From Bimastos eiseni (lineage: Eukaryota; Annelida; Clitellata; Crassiclitellata; Lumbricidae), in NCBI GenBank assembly GCA_959347315.1, contig OY365806.1, positions 53,683,862 to 53,747,861 on the forward strand: a stretch of DNA of 64,000 bases, written 5' to 3'. The notes below the pieces were generated by a model. It searched no databases, was not told where the DNA came from, and saw only the letters and a program-made list of their open reading frames with translations. Shown in pieces: positions 45,580-56,586 of the stretch (positions are counted from its first letter, which is position 1; each line of letters begins with the position of its first letter). Position numbers and translations under genes: made by a program.

Positions 45580-45690
45580 AATATTCCCAATATCACTGTT
45601 GCACTACATATTATCACTTATCAGTTTTCCAGCATCAGAGGATTCTGGTGAAAGAACTTTCAATGTATTGCAACAAATCAAAAATTACCA
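45580..45690 (+). pseudogene. hAT transposase C-terminal dimerisation fragment
   Basis: Reads SLLHYILSLISFPASEDSGE then RTFNVLQQIKNYHR. This corresponds to the hAT dimerisation domain pattern (LPVSxASxERxFSxLxxIKxYxRS). Only about 36 residues remain, so it is a relic. Confidence 0.7.
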
Positions 45691-45694
45691 TCGT

Positions 45695-45905
45695 CAAACT
45701 GCGGTACTTCGGGCACATCGTGAGAGAGCACTGAGTACAGTGTAATGTTGGGTAGGCTATAGTGGAAGGAGCCGATGTCGTGGAAGACCCAGAATCTGCT
45801 GGTTTGACAATGTCATGGCGTGGACTAGTTTAAAAGGCACAAGCTTAATGAACATCGTACGAGACAGAGAGACAGTCAACCGTAGCGAAGCGACGATGAC
45901 GATAT
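45695..45905 (+). pseudogene. LINE ORF2 C-terminal scrap
   Basis: LRYFGHIVREH, then in another frame RCRGRPRICWFDNVMAWTSL and LMNIVRDRETVNRS. LxYFGHxxR followed by (R/K)RGRPRxxWxDNxxxWT is the extreme C-terminus of many LINE ORF2 proteins. It abuts the hAT relic. Confidence 0.65.
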
Positions 45906-46254
45906 GACATGACATAGCTATGCGCAAAAAGTAAATTTCTCTAAAATTAATTTAATCATTTGCGAAACAAAGAGACCGAAAAGCAATGTTAAATAAGAAT
46001 GATTAAGTGAAATCTTATCTTAGATTTATACCGTTTTGATCTATAGATAGCTAGATAATAATAATAATGAAAGGCCCTACCATTTGTAATTTTAATATGA
46101 CGAAGAGTTAGGGGGACTGAGGGACCTACAATTTTTTAATGGCCCGGGCCTCCTCGAACTTCTGAAAATTATATACAAAGTGATATGTCTACTACATGTA
46201 TTTCCTTGTCTTCGTTGTCTGATCTGCCAGACGGCGTCTCTGGACATACACAAT

Positions 46255-46312
46255 GATACTGTGAGAGGTGCTTTATAAATCCGTAAATAGAATAGAAAAT
46301 AGAATAGAATAT
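46255..46312 (+). repeat. LINE-like 3' tail (AATAG)n
   Basis: GTGCTTTATAAATCCGTAAA followed by (AATAGA)n, a typical LINE 3' junction. No coding sequence is attached. Confidence 0.55.
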
Positions 46313-46993
46313 GTGTAATGTCGCAGTACGTTTTCTAAATTCGGGATAAATGACCCAAACAAAGGCGGCGGTCTATGGCATAGACAGACATAGGCCTATA
46401 TATGACATATAGACGGAATCCAAGCGGTTCAAACAGGGTGTGACCACTTATGCGGGCAGCTCGTTCGAGGAGACCAGTCGCCTATTAAACAAAAAATACA
46501 TCGCAGCTGAAGTCAGGATCAGGACAATCATTCATAGCTATATAAAGTGACTTCATTTAAAATACACTTAATGAAAAGCAAATTTACGATTGTTATGTCA
46601 AGAGTCAAACTGATCCACAAAGGCACCGGTGGTAATGGACTCTGCACGAACAGATTCAATCGACAACATTGTCAGACTACTTAGACGAATATCAGACATA
46701 GTGCTTCGTAGATATGTTTTACTTAATTTCAGAGCAGAAACTTTTCTAATAGGCTGTTGATGTCACTGGTGAAACAATAGCTATGTTCGACGGTCTGTAG
46801 CCTACATTTCGTGAAAACAAATTTTTATGGTTCTAGAAAAGGAGCCAGAACTATCATTATGGTCAAATTTGTTGCAAACTTGAACGCCTTAACAGGCACC
46901 CAACTAGGAGAATTTCGTGGCTGAGGTCTTCAAAATTAGTATTGTCATACAAAGTGCAAAATGGTTATCATAATTAATTTAGGAAGGACTTAT
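46313..46993. other. Spacer, nothing recognised
   Basis: No gene or repeat was identified. Its last four bases TTAT are the left copy of the LTR element's target duplication. Confidence 0.4.
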
Positions 46994-47527
46994 TGTAGCA
47001 AACCTGGCCTGCCCCATTTTGACAATTTTTATTATTTTATAATTTTCTGAATGAAGGTGCTATTGGCCGCTCAAAGCGTTAGGAGGGAGGGCCTAGTTGA
47101 ATAGTTGGCCCAACGTAATTTGTTTCAGTTGGCCCAATGCAGTTGGCCCAACATGTTTTGGCAGTTGGCCCAACAGAGTTGTCTTAGTTGGCCCAACGGG
47201 AATTGTCTTAGTTGGCCCAACGTAGTTTGCAGTTGGCCCAATGCAGTTGGCCCAACGGGATTTGTAGTTGGTCCAACGGGATTTAGCGAAATTGGCTCAA
47301 CGTAGTTGGCCAAACGGGTTTTGCTGTTGGCCCAACGGAATTATAGTTGGCCCAACAGGTTTGGCAGTTGTCCAAAAGATTTTGGCAGTTGGCCACAAGG
47401 TTTTGCAGTTGGCCCAACAGTTGGCCCAACAGTTGGCCCAACATTTGGCGCGAATTGGTTGACTGGGCCAATATTGGCGCGAAGTTGGTTGGCCCAGAGT
47501 CGAATAATTGGCTGGCTCGGGCCAATA

Positions 47528-47536
47528 TGTATAAAT
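47528..47536 (+). promoter_or_regulatory. LTR TATA box
   Basis: TATAAATAG followed about 20-30 bases later by CAACAGTTAGAGTCAGTCC, a likely initiation region. This segment is absent from the 3' LTR, which has a deletion here. Confidence 0.5.
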
Positions 47537-47599
47537 AGTGGAGCCCAAATCAACAGTTAGAGTCAGTCCGCAGCAGTCGAGAGGAGAGCCATCAAGAGT

Positions 47600-47768
47600 C
47601 ACGTCGAGAGTAGTCGAGAGGGAGTCATCGAGAGTGCAGTTCAGCCGAAGGAGCAAAGAGTCATTGAGAGTGCAGTGCAGTCGAAGGAGCAAAGAGTCAT
47701 CGAGAGTGCAGTTCAGCCGAAGGAGCAAAGAGTCATTGAGAGTGCAGTTCAGCCGAAGGAGCAGGGGT
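47600..47768 (+). repeat. 36 bp tandem repeat in the 5' LTR/leader
   Basis: About four copies of a unit containing GAGTCATTGAGAGTGCAGT and TCAGCCGAAGGAGCAAA. The period of 36 keeps frame, but the open frames it creates have no known relatives. Confidence 0.8.
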
Positions 47769-47975
47769 GTCGTTGGCCGCTGCTCTGCCTGCCTCTCCCG
47801 TCACAGACGTCTGTCGTCTGTTGTCGGTCGTCGTCATCGTCATCGTCATCGCCACACCAGGGGTGTTGGCCGCCGCCCTCGTCTGTCGTTGGGCCTTCGT
47901 CGTGTCGTCAGTGGACTGCGTGTCGCTGGCGTGGTCTTAGTTGTCGTCGTCATCATCGTCGGAGAGTGATAAGGT

Positions 47976-48912
47976 GGATTTCTTGCGATGTGCCTTGGAC
48001 AAAGACGCAACTCAACTCCTATGGGACTTTGAAGCGCGAGAAGACGTCACGTATAGTCAGTTGGTGGAGCGGTTGTGACAACGATATGGAACTCGAGGCT
48101 AAACCGAGACCTTCCGCGCCTAGCTGTATTACCGTCGTCAACGTCCTCATAAGAACTTAAGTGATCTTTTGCACGACATTCGCAGATTGGTGGTGCTCGC
48201 TTACCCGGTGCGATCGAGTGAGATCACCGAGATCGTAGCTCGTGATGCCTTCTTGGAAGCGATTCGTGACCGAGAACTTTCCCTCAAAGTTCGGGAGAGG
48301 GACCCAAAGACAATTGATGAAGCCTACCGGGTGGCCCTTCGATTGAACGCGTATCAGCAGATGTCAGATCAAGATGATCGTAGGAGACCAGCGAATAGAG
48401 TTCGGACTACTCAAGAGTCCGATGCGAGTCTTCAACTTCCGAGACAGTAAGACAGTTTCTTTGCTGCGCAATCGCAGTTGCAGAAAGAAATGGAAGGCAA
48501 GAACACACGTCAGTTGGGGGATCTTCGGAGTCAGTTCACGCCTGCTCAGGGCGTGGAACGAGCGTCCCACTTCGTCGGAACTACAGCGAATCGGGACCGA
48601 CCGAGTAGTCCTGCCAACGCCGGAAGAAGTCGAGATTGCTACAACTGTGGACGTCTTGGCCACTTCTCGAGGGATTGCCGTCTGCCTCCTCGATCCCAGC
48701 AACAGCCAACAAGTTCAAGTGCAGCTGAACCTTCTGTCGCAGAAATGGATGAAGGTGTTGTTCGAAATCACACCACCCGTCAACCGTCGGTGAACACTAC
48801 GAGTAGCAACGCCGTCTATATTCGGGCTACGATCCAGGGACAATCGCAACTGTGCCTACATGACACAGGGCCGGGAGTGAGTACAGTTACCTTTAATCTT
48901 GTCCAGGGTTAG
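47976..48912 (+). pseudogene. gag remnant with zinc knuckle
   Basis: Capsid-like segment with LLHDIRRLVVLAYPVRSS and EAYRVALRLNAYQ, typical of Ty3/Gypsy gag, broken by stops at about 48076 and 48448. A CCHC knuckle CYNCGRLGHFSRDC lies at 48637-48678. Gag would form the particle that packages element RNA. Not functional here. Confidence 0.8.
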
Positions 48913-49410
48913 GAGTTAGAGCCCAGTAGCCGGGTTCTTTTAGCTGATAAATGCCACCACCATAAGTGTTTTGGTGAATTAACGATTCCTTTACAGATTT
49001 GGCGAGGTTTTAGCATTTGTTCACGGGTCCTAGTGTCTGAAAAAGTGTTTGAACCCCTCCTTGGGATGTAATGGTTGCGAGTTAATCGCTGCCGTATTAG
49101 TTATGGTACGGGTGCCATGTTTGTAGGAAGGAGGCGGATTCCTCTTGTGAAAGGGAATGGTTCTTCGTCGTGTAGGAGAATAGTTGTGGCAGAAGAGGTT
49201 ACTATTTTTCCTCGTCCGCAGTACGATGTTTTGTCACGAGTGCAATATCGGGACTTAACTGCCACGGCACCTGCATGGATGACTCAGGTTGATGAAATTC
49301 AACCTGGAGTCCGGGTCGCTACGGTGGTTATTGGAGAAAGGGAGGATTTGGCGCAGATTAGAGTTGTAAATCTGTGTGATCAACCGGTAGGGTTGAGCCC
49401 AATTAATTAG
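48820..49410 (+). pseudogene. Aspartic protease remnant
   Basis: The DTG triad is at 48862-48870 (LHDTGPGVST). Stops at 48910 and 49069 interrupt the following frame, which continues to 49410 with beta-strand-like segments. This domain would cleave the polyprotein. Inactive. Confidence 0.65.
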
Positions 49411-49479
49411 TGGGTTGCATCCTGTGGAAGTAACTGAGCGTGTAGATAGTCAGGTGTCACGCATGGTTAGCCCTGAGAA

Positions 49480-50100
49480 GTCGGTCGTCAGCGATCTGCT
49501 GAGCGATTTACCAGAAGAGGTTCCTCCAGATTCAAGAAAAGTTTAGAAACCCATATGTGTTTTCAGTTTCGGAGGGAGATTTAGGAAAGACAACTGTGTG
49601 AACATCGCATTGACACAGGAGATTATCATCCTGTTCGTCAGCCATTGAGACAACAGCCTTTGACTTATCAAACGGCAATTGATAGTCAATTGGACCAGAT
49701 GTTAACCACATGAGTGATTGAGCCAGCCGTAAGTGAGTGGCTGTTGATGTTGTTCTTGCTGAGGAGAAGGATGGCTCTCTTCGATTTTGTACGTGTACTA
49801 GACAGCTGGGTGATGAGGCTGAGAAGGAATCTTATCCATTGCTAAGATTTAGCGAAAGTTTATATTCGCTTGTAATGTCTGCGTGGCTAAGCACTTTACG
49901 TTTGAGGAGTATCACTTGTTGGTGATTAGTCAGAATGATGCTGATAAGACAGCATTTAGAAAGCAGAGATATGTTTTTGGTTGGAAGATTGGATGGAGAA
50001 ACAAGCTGTTTAGTCTCTGTAAACGGTTCAAGGTATTATTGAGGAGGGACTTTTGATCCATACGGATTTCTAAGAACGAGAGATGTTTAGAGATTTTCTT
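49480..50100 (+). pseudogene. Reverse transcriptase N-terminal remnant
   Basis: Fragments resembling the start of Ty3/Gypsy RT appear in mixed frames: HRIDTGDYHPVRQPLRQ, VIEPAVSEW, then a KDGSLRF-type block and SYPLLRFSESLYSL. Stops are frequent. The YxDD active site region was not found. Restoration was not attempted. Confidence 0.65.
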
Positions 50101-50759
50101 TAAGAAAAGGATTTTTTTGTTCTACGATAAGATTTAGCGATTAAATTATTTGAGTGAGATAGGGCAGTAGGTATAGATGTTTATTCGATTAGTTGTGAAC
50201 TTCGAGATCCAGCGGTCTTCGAAAGCCAAACACGTATGGCTACCACGAGTCAAATATTTGACTGTGCGGTGATTGGCTGAATTATTGGCCGTTCTAATTT
50301 AGTCGATCAAAAATTTGATCGTGATTATGATGATCGCCTCTGAGCTTAAGGTTGATTTAAGAAGGAAGTCAAGAATTTAACTGAAGTCCTTGAGTAGGGT
50401 AAAGCCTATCTTGTGATTTTCAATCAGGTTTAAGCTGAGTGTCCCAGCTTAGGAAGTTGAATAATTATTTTGCATCGTAGCGTTTCTTTGAGGTTATGAT
50501 TCCCTACTGCACTATGGATTAGCAGAAATACGGTTTTATGTGGAAAGCAATTAGTGAAATCGTATGGGCATTATTTGTAATAGAGCACGGTCACGTTTAC
50601 GGATGGCTGTGAGCTATTAGCCATATCCGAAGTTGTTTTCTTATGTGAAGGTGGAGCTAAAGTCTAGCTAAGGTTTAGCTTCTGGTATTGGTCCAGGATG
50701 ACTTGTTAGTTTGGTTTTGGGTCCAAAAAGGGGATTTTGGTTCAATTGGTGGGGTAGCA

Positions 50760-51537
50760 TGTAGCAAACCTAGCCTGCCCCATTTTGATAATTTTCTGAA
50801 TCAAGGTGCTATTGGCCGCTCAAAGCGTTAGGAGGGAGGGCCCAGTTGAATAGTTGGTCAAACGCAATTTGTTTCAGTTGGCCCAATGCAGTTGGCTCAA
50901 CATGTTTTGGCAGTTGGCCCAACAGGAGCTGTCTTAGTTGGCCCAACAGGATTTACAGTTGGCCCAACGGTAATTGTCTTAGGCGTGTTGGCCGCCGCCC
51001 TCGTCTGTCGTCGGGCCTTCGTCGTGGTCGTCAGGGGACTGCGTGTCGCTGGCGCAGCTGTCGTCGTCGTCGTCGTCATCGTCGTCGCCACACCAGCGGG
51101 TGTTGGCCGCTGTCGTCGAGCATTCTTCGTGGTCGTCAGTTGACTGCGTGTCGCTGACGTGGTCTTAGTCGTCGTTCGTCGCCTACGACTGTGAGTCGTT
51201 GGCCGCAGTCATCGTCAGTCGTCGTCGTCGCCTCAACTCTTCGTGGAACATTACAGAATAAAGGACTGGGACGGTAGCCGTGCTGTGATCGTGTGACACT
51301 GAACTCGAACTCCAGTTATAATTACCGATGGGTAGTCGGTTGTTTGATTTGCAATAAAGAATCAGTTAAACGGAAGAAGTCTACTGTCATACTCCGGTAG
51401 CCGGACCCGCACGCCAAAACTAGGTGTTGTCGTCATCCTGGTCATTGTTCGAGGACACCTAACTCAGTGCCAATACCCCAATAGTGAGGAGGACGTCCCT
51501 AGGCAGTCGATAAAGAGGCCCCTTGTGTTCCGTCACA
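50760..51537 (+). repeat. 3' LTR (778 bp)
   Basis: TGTAGC...GTCACA with a short AGTTGGCCCAAC array (50853-50985), two CCGCCCTCGTC/GTCGTCGTC-rich blocks that look duplicated, and AATAAA at 51353-51358. It lacks the TATA segment seen in the 5' LTR region. Confidence 0.8.
51353..51358 (+). terminator. LTR polyadenylation signal AATAAA
   Basis: GCAATAAAGAATC in the distal part of the 3' LTR, in the expected orientation for the element's transcript. Confidence 0.5.
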
Positions 51538-52259
51538 TTATGTTTTGGTATAAATGCCCTTCATAGCAGTTAGTGAACGGCCAGAGAATCGTCTATCTAG
51601 TCTATAAATGTGGCTTGTGTTTACTTGAGAACGTTGTCCCACAGTTTCATCAACTGCCGAGCTGGAAAAACGGATGGGCATTAAACGGACAGTCAGACAT
51701 GTTGCTTAGTTAATACTGGGTCAATTTAACAATTCTTACTTTCCTCTTCTGTCTTTGCAAAGACCCCTGCTTCATCTCTATTTGCTTTGACAGAGGCACT
51801 TTTATGCCTGACATAGATGCATTAACGAAAATTACATTCAACAAAAGTGCATGGCAATGGAAATAAATTGTCAGTGCCCTCCAACTGCCTTCCAACTGCT
51901 GGAAGGCATGTTAACTTCCACTCTTATTAACACTGTTAATTATACTAGCACCATCGTAACCTTGACCAACTAATCCAGAACCTACATGTATGTCTGCCCC
52001 AAATGACTTAAGAGTAGGCTATCTAAAATAAGCCATGACAATGACTTTGCATCTAATCCGATTGCAGATTTGAAATCTATAAAATATTTTATTCACTTTC
52101 TTGTTGGCAAAATTGTATTTCCGTGAAGCCTAGCGTCTCGGAAACGTTGTTTGGCAGATGTTGCAATTCAATAAATTACGTGTGTTCGACCGATGTCAGG
52201 TAATTTCGCCAGTTTTCGATTTGGAATGGCTTCTGATGAGAGATCTCTTGAGAATCGTC
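51538..52259. other. Spacer with a Helitron-like scrap
   Basis: About 51655-51700 reads GCATTAAACGGACAGTCAGACA, resembling the 5' region of the Helitrons (in their reverse complement). Otherwise unassigned. Confidence 0.35.
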
Positions 52260-55200
52260 GAGTGTAAAGTATTTTCATGTCGTTCTTCCAAATGCTCTTT
52301 ATAAAATTCAGTTTTCAATTTCTCACATGACTTGGCATCATTTTCAATGTCCCAAAATGAGAAATTCACAACTTCTCACATGATTTCACAACAACTTTGG
52401 CATAGCAAAATCTTAAGTGTCGAGTTTGCATGTCAGTCCTTATCTAATTCATGTGTCATAATTTCAGTTTCCCACTTTATTGCATTCGCAGAATTCCTCC
52501 AAGCCTATTATTTTTCGGTCTCTCACATATTTTGGCAACATTTTCAATGCTCCAAGATGTCAAGTTTCCAACTTTTCATGCTTTTTCACGTCCTGGTTAA
52601 CCCAACAAATGCTAAAATCTCAATCTCCATGTCAAGCCTCATCTACTTCAATGCCTCAAACCATTGAAGATGTCATTGCATTCTCAACATTGACCAAAAA
52701 TCATAGGTTTTCAGTCTCTCACATGGTTTGGCAACATTTCAAATGCTCGAAAACACCAAGTTACGCGTTTCTCAGACAATTTCGTCTCCTCTTCATACCA
52801 CAAACTTCTGTGGTTTCAACCAAGCATGTCAAACCTACCAAACCTCAATGTGATAAACCTATAAGTTTTCAACTTTGCACACTTTTTCGCATCCGCATAA
52901 TTGTCCAAAATCCATTGGTTTTTAGCATCTTACATGCTTTGGTAACATCTTCAATGTTCCAGAACGCCAACTTAGCAACTTTTCATACATTTTCACAGCA
53001 TCTGTAATGCTTCAAATTCTTAAGTTTTAACATTGCACAACAATTTTTATCCAATTCCGCCGGCTAAACATGCAGTTTCCAACTTCTTCATACTGCCAAC
53101 CTAAAACTAGAAGTTTTCAGCTATGCACACATCTTGTTAACATTTTCAACGCTTCAAGGCACCAAGTTACCAACTTCTCTTGCGTTGTCACATAGTTTTC
53201 AAGCTTGCAAACACTTAAATTTCAATCTTCTGTGTTAATTTTCACCCACTACAATGATAAAAATTCCGTTTGTTTGCGCTTTTGTGAGAAATTTATTTTA
53301 AGGTTATTGTTGTTTTCAATTTAATTGCCGATAATTCCACTTGAATTAAATTACAAGTCTGCAATTTTTATTAAAAAAATTATTTAATTTTATTCTCGAT
53401 TTAAATTTATTGGGCTTATTTCCATTTTTGTGATAGTGTGAAAAATTCATTTTGACATTCCTAATTTTAAATTTAATTATTGGTAATTCCAGAGTGAATT
53501 AAGTTGTAAGACTGCAATTTTGTGTAAAAAAAATATTTTAATTTTATTCTTGAATCAAAATTACTTGTGGTTAATTCCAAGTTTACAATATCATGAGAAA
53601 TTTATCTTAAGATTATTCGTGACTTTAAATTTAATTATCAATAATTCCTTGTTGAATTTAATTACAAGTCTGTAATCTTGTGTAAAATTGTTTCACTTTA
53701 TTCTTGATTTAAAATTTAATAGTGATTAATTCCTTGACTTCGATTTCATGAGAAATTTATTATAAGATTATTATCGATTTAAATTTTATTGTATTAAATT
53801 GTGAGACTTCAATATTTTTAAAATTTATTTTAAATTTTATTCTTTAAATATAATTGTGATTAATGTCAAGTTTGTAATTTTGTGAGAAATTTTGTTAAAG
53901 TTTATTCGTGATTTTAAACTTAATTGCCGATAATTCCAGAGTGAAATAAATTACAAGTCTGCAGTTTCGTGACGACAATAATATTTTGATTTTGTTCTTG
54001 AATTAACTTTTATTGTGAATAAGTTCAGATACGCAATTTTTTGAGAAATTTACTGTAATATTATTCTTAATTTTAAAGTTAAATGACGATATTTCAGGGT
54101 GAATTAAATTTTAAGACTGAAATTTTGCGAAAAATTTATTTAATTTTATTCTTGACTTAAAATTAAATGTGATTAATTCCAATTTTTTGCTATTTCCTGA
54201 AAAATTTAATTATAAGATTACTCTTGATTTAAAATTTAATTGTCGATAATGCCAGTGTGAATTAAATTGCAGGGCTGCAATTTTGTGCCAATTATTTTAA
54301 TTTTTTTCTGGAATTTAACTTGATTGTGTTTAATTCCATGTTTTGTGAATTCGAGAGAAAATTATTTTGATATTATTCTTGATTTAAAATTTAACTGAAT
54401 ATAATCCGTGTTTAATTTTATTCTTGATTTTAAATGAATTGTGATTAATTCCAGGGTTACGATTTCATGAGAAATTTAATTATAAGATTACTCTTGATTT
54501 AAAATTTAATTGTCAATAATGCCAGAGTGAACTAAGTTGCGAGACTGAAATTTTGTGCCAAATTATTTTTATTTATTCTGGAACTTAATTTAATTGTGTT
54601 TAATTCCATGCTTGCAATTTTGTGCCGAAATTTATTTTAATATTATTCTTTATTTAAATTTAATTAACTTAAATTGTGGGCCTGCAGTATTGTGAGAAAT
54701 GTTTTTTGATAGTATTCTTGGTTTAAAATTTAATTGCGATTAATTCCATGTTTGCGATTTCGAGAGAAAATTATTTTGATATTATTTTTTATTTTAAATT
54801 TAATTGACTATAATTCCGTGTTGAATTAAATTGCCAGTTTGGTTTCGTGAAAAAATTATTTTAATTTTATTCTTAATTTATATTTAATTGTTTTGTGGGA
54901 TATTTATTTTAATATTATTCTTGATTTTGACTTCAATTCAGAAATATATTTACTATCATTCTTTAAATTTTATTTTCTATATTTCTAGAGTAAATTAAAT
55001 TGCAAGAGTGTATATTTTGTTAAGAATTTATTTTTATTTTAGATTTAATTGCCGATAATTTCATGTTGAATTAAATTTATTTTAATAGTATTCTTGACTT
55101 AAAGTTTAATTGAGGATAGTGCCAGAGTGATAAATTGCAACACTGCGATTTCTTGGAAAAACTATTTTTATTTTATTGTATTAAATTGTGAGACTGCCAT

Positions 55201-55475
55201 ATTGTGAGAAATTTACTTTAATTTAATCCTTGATTTAAAAATAATTGTGATTAATTCGAATCTTGCGGTTGTGGTGAGAAATATTTGTTAATATTATTCT
55301 TGATTTTAAATTTAATTTAGTATAATTCTAGAGTGAATTAAATTGCAAGTGTGTGATTTCGTGAAGAATTTATTTTTGAATTTCAGATTTAATTGCCGAT
55401 AATTCAATGTTGTCAGTTTTAAATGAAACTTTTAAATATATTATTTTGACCACTAAGTTTGATTAATGGCAAATA
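52260..55475. repeat. Composite satellite: ~53 bp units then ~150 bp AT-rich units
   Basis: 52300-53240: degenerate units with TCACATG(A/G)TTTGGCAACATT, TTTTCAATG and CCAACTTTTCA. 53280-55440: AT-rich units of about 140-160 bp, each with a TTAATTGCCGATAATTCCAG half, AATTAAATTGCAAGACTGCA, then ATGAGAAATTTAT and TTATTCTTGATTTAAA. About 14 units. The same two unit types occur together at 19935-20890. Confidence 0.8.
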
Positions 55476-55600
55476 TATTTAGCATCCAAACTTCACATAG
55501 GGGCGGCAATTGTCCGGGGGCAATTTTTGTCCTACGCGTCTCGTGCGTCTCCTCTTCTCGGGTTAGTACGGTCCTTGCACGGAACCCTAATTACGTGTCC
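55476..55600. repeat. Word-array scrap and paralogous empty site
   Basis: 55498-55545: GGGGCGGCAATTGTCCGGGG GCAATT, the GGACAATTxCCCC family. 55543-55593: GTGCGTCTCCTCTTCT then CGGGTTAGTACGGTCCTTGC ACGGAACCCTAA, which recurs at 56281 and 56587 split by a LINE fragment. Confidence 0.65.
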
Positions 55601-56284
55601 TTGGTATGACATCGGTCCAGAAATTGACCTAGTAAGGAGAGTGAGTCACACAAAAGTAAGTCACACAAGCTTTTATCATCTGCTCGTGAATGACCTGTGA
55701 TTAGCTTGGAAGTTTACAAATACGACTACTTTCTGCACCAGAGATCTGCACTATACGTTACTCGCTGTCTGGCAAAGAAGCGTGACCATGATGGATGCAT
55801 GCACATGCAGAGGCGGTGGGGGCAATTTGGCGGATAAAGAAGTTTTATCAGTACGTGATCGTCAACGCTAAGGCTAACATAATAATTTTTTCTCACAACG
55901 CAGCTATTAATAACGGGTACACTCTAGCGCAAATTCAGGTATCACACCATTTTGTAAGTTTACAAAAAACGATCTCAAAAGTGTTATGAAAGTTCACCAA
56001 CTTGCCTCTGCTCTGGGGCAAGTTGGTTGCCTGCTTAGGGTAAGATGGCGGAAATCACCCGCGTAAATCTGATTTACAACAGTGGAAAGCGAATTATGTA
56101 TTATGCTTGGATGAAATTCGTTTCCATTAAAGGAATTTAATCTTAATAAATATGTCAGATCACAGACGGAGACTCATTCGCGGGTTTGGGGAGGAACAGA
56201 TGAAAAAATGTGGTTTGGGGACGAGTCGGAAGAAAATTTCAATTTGCTAACGTAGATGCAGCAAAAATAGGTCGCATCTGGTGC
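55601..56284. other. Unassigned sequence
   Basis: An open frame at 55795-55989 has no recognisable family or splice context. No repeats beyond the duplicated boundary were seen. Confidence 0.35.
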
Positions 56285-56586
56285 GTCTCTTCTTCTTCAT
56301 TTTACATAACCCTAAACATGTTTTCACCAACTCTTACCCCCACTCCGTACCCACCTCAATCACCAATTAAGAGTACACAACCATGTCCTCCCACCAAAAG
56401 ACGACTCTAGATTTATCTCCAGATCATTATTCAAACATATTTACAATTTAAAAAAATTAATTTTAGCGACTGGCCTACTATTGTGCACTGTCACTCATGT
56501 AGGCCTAAACATTTCTGCGTTATTGTGTTATTTCTAAATAAACATTTATTGTTACTGCGATTCGCTTACCGATGCTGATTTAAATT
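56285..56586 (+). repeat. LINE 3' end fragment inserted in a duplicated site
   Basis: TTACATAACCCTAAACATGT, CATGTCCTCCCACCAAAAGA and CTCCAGATCATTATTCAAAC match the 3' part of the LINE fragment at 23306-23650. The flanking GTGCGTCTCTTCTTCTT and CGGGTTAGTAAGGTCCTTGC are adjacent, without insertion, at 55549-55585. Confidence 0.7.

Larger units (their letters stand above)
43780..46160 (+). mobile_element. Probable eroded hAT element with nested insertions
   Basis: Inference from three observations. A CAGGCCCTATCAGAGGGG start at 43780 is followed by GGGGCC/GGCCCG-rich sequence. A hAT C-terminal coding remnant lies at 45580-45690 on the plus strand. GGGCC-rich sequence (AATGGCCCGGGCCTCC) comes near 46140-46160. 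No target duplication was recognised, so the boundaries are tentative. Insertions at 44899-45577 and a LINE piece at 45695 disrupt it. Confidence 0.35.
46994..47975 (+). repeat. 5' LTR region with AGTTGGCCCAAC array
   Basis: Homologous to the 3' LTR at its start (to about 47250) and again at 47868-47950 (CCGCCCTCGTCTGTCGT). It carries a long array of AGTTGGCCCAAC words (47103-47440), much longer than in the 3' LTR, a TATA box, and the 36 bp repeats. Its 3' end and the primer binding site are missing; gag follows directly. Confidence 0.7.
46994..51537 (+). mobile_element. Ty3/Gypsy-type LTR retrotransposon, eroded
   Basis: Starts TGTAGCAAACC and ends GTCACA, with TTAT on both sides (46990-46993 and 51538-51541), a 4 bp target duplication. 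LTR-like copies begin at 46994 and 50760 and share the first ~140 bases and later segments. Purine-rich GGTGGGGTAGCA precedes the 3' LTR. Between lie gag, protease and the start of RT in broken frames. Later pol domains (RNase H, integrase) are not recognisable between 50100 and 50760, so the element is internally reduced and inactive. Confidence 0.85.

Noticed and set aside
47105..47728. Multiple frames rich in GPT, WPN and LAQ repeats in the 5' LTR
   Set aside because: Products of the AGTTGGCCCAAC array and the 36 bp repeat in all frames; no gag homology there.
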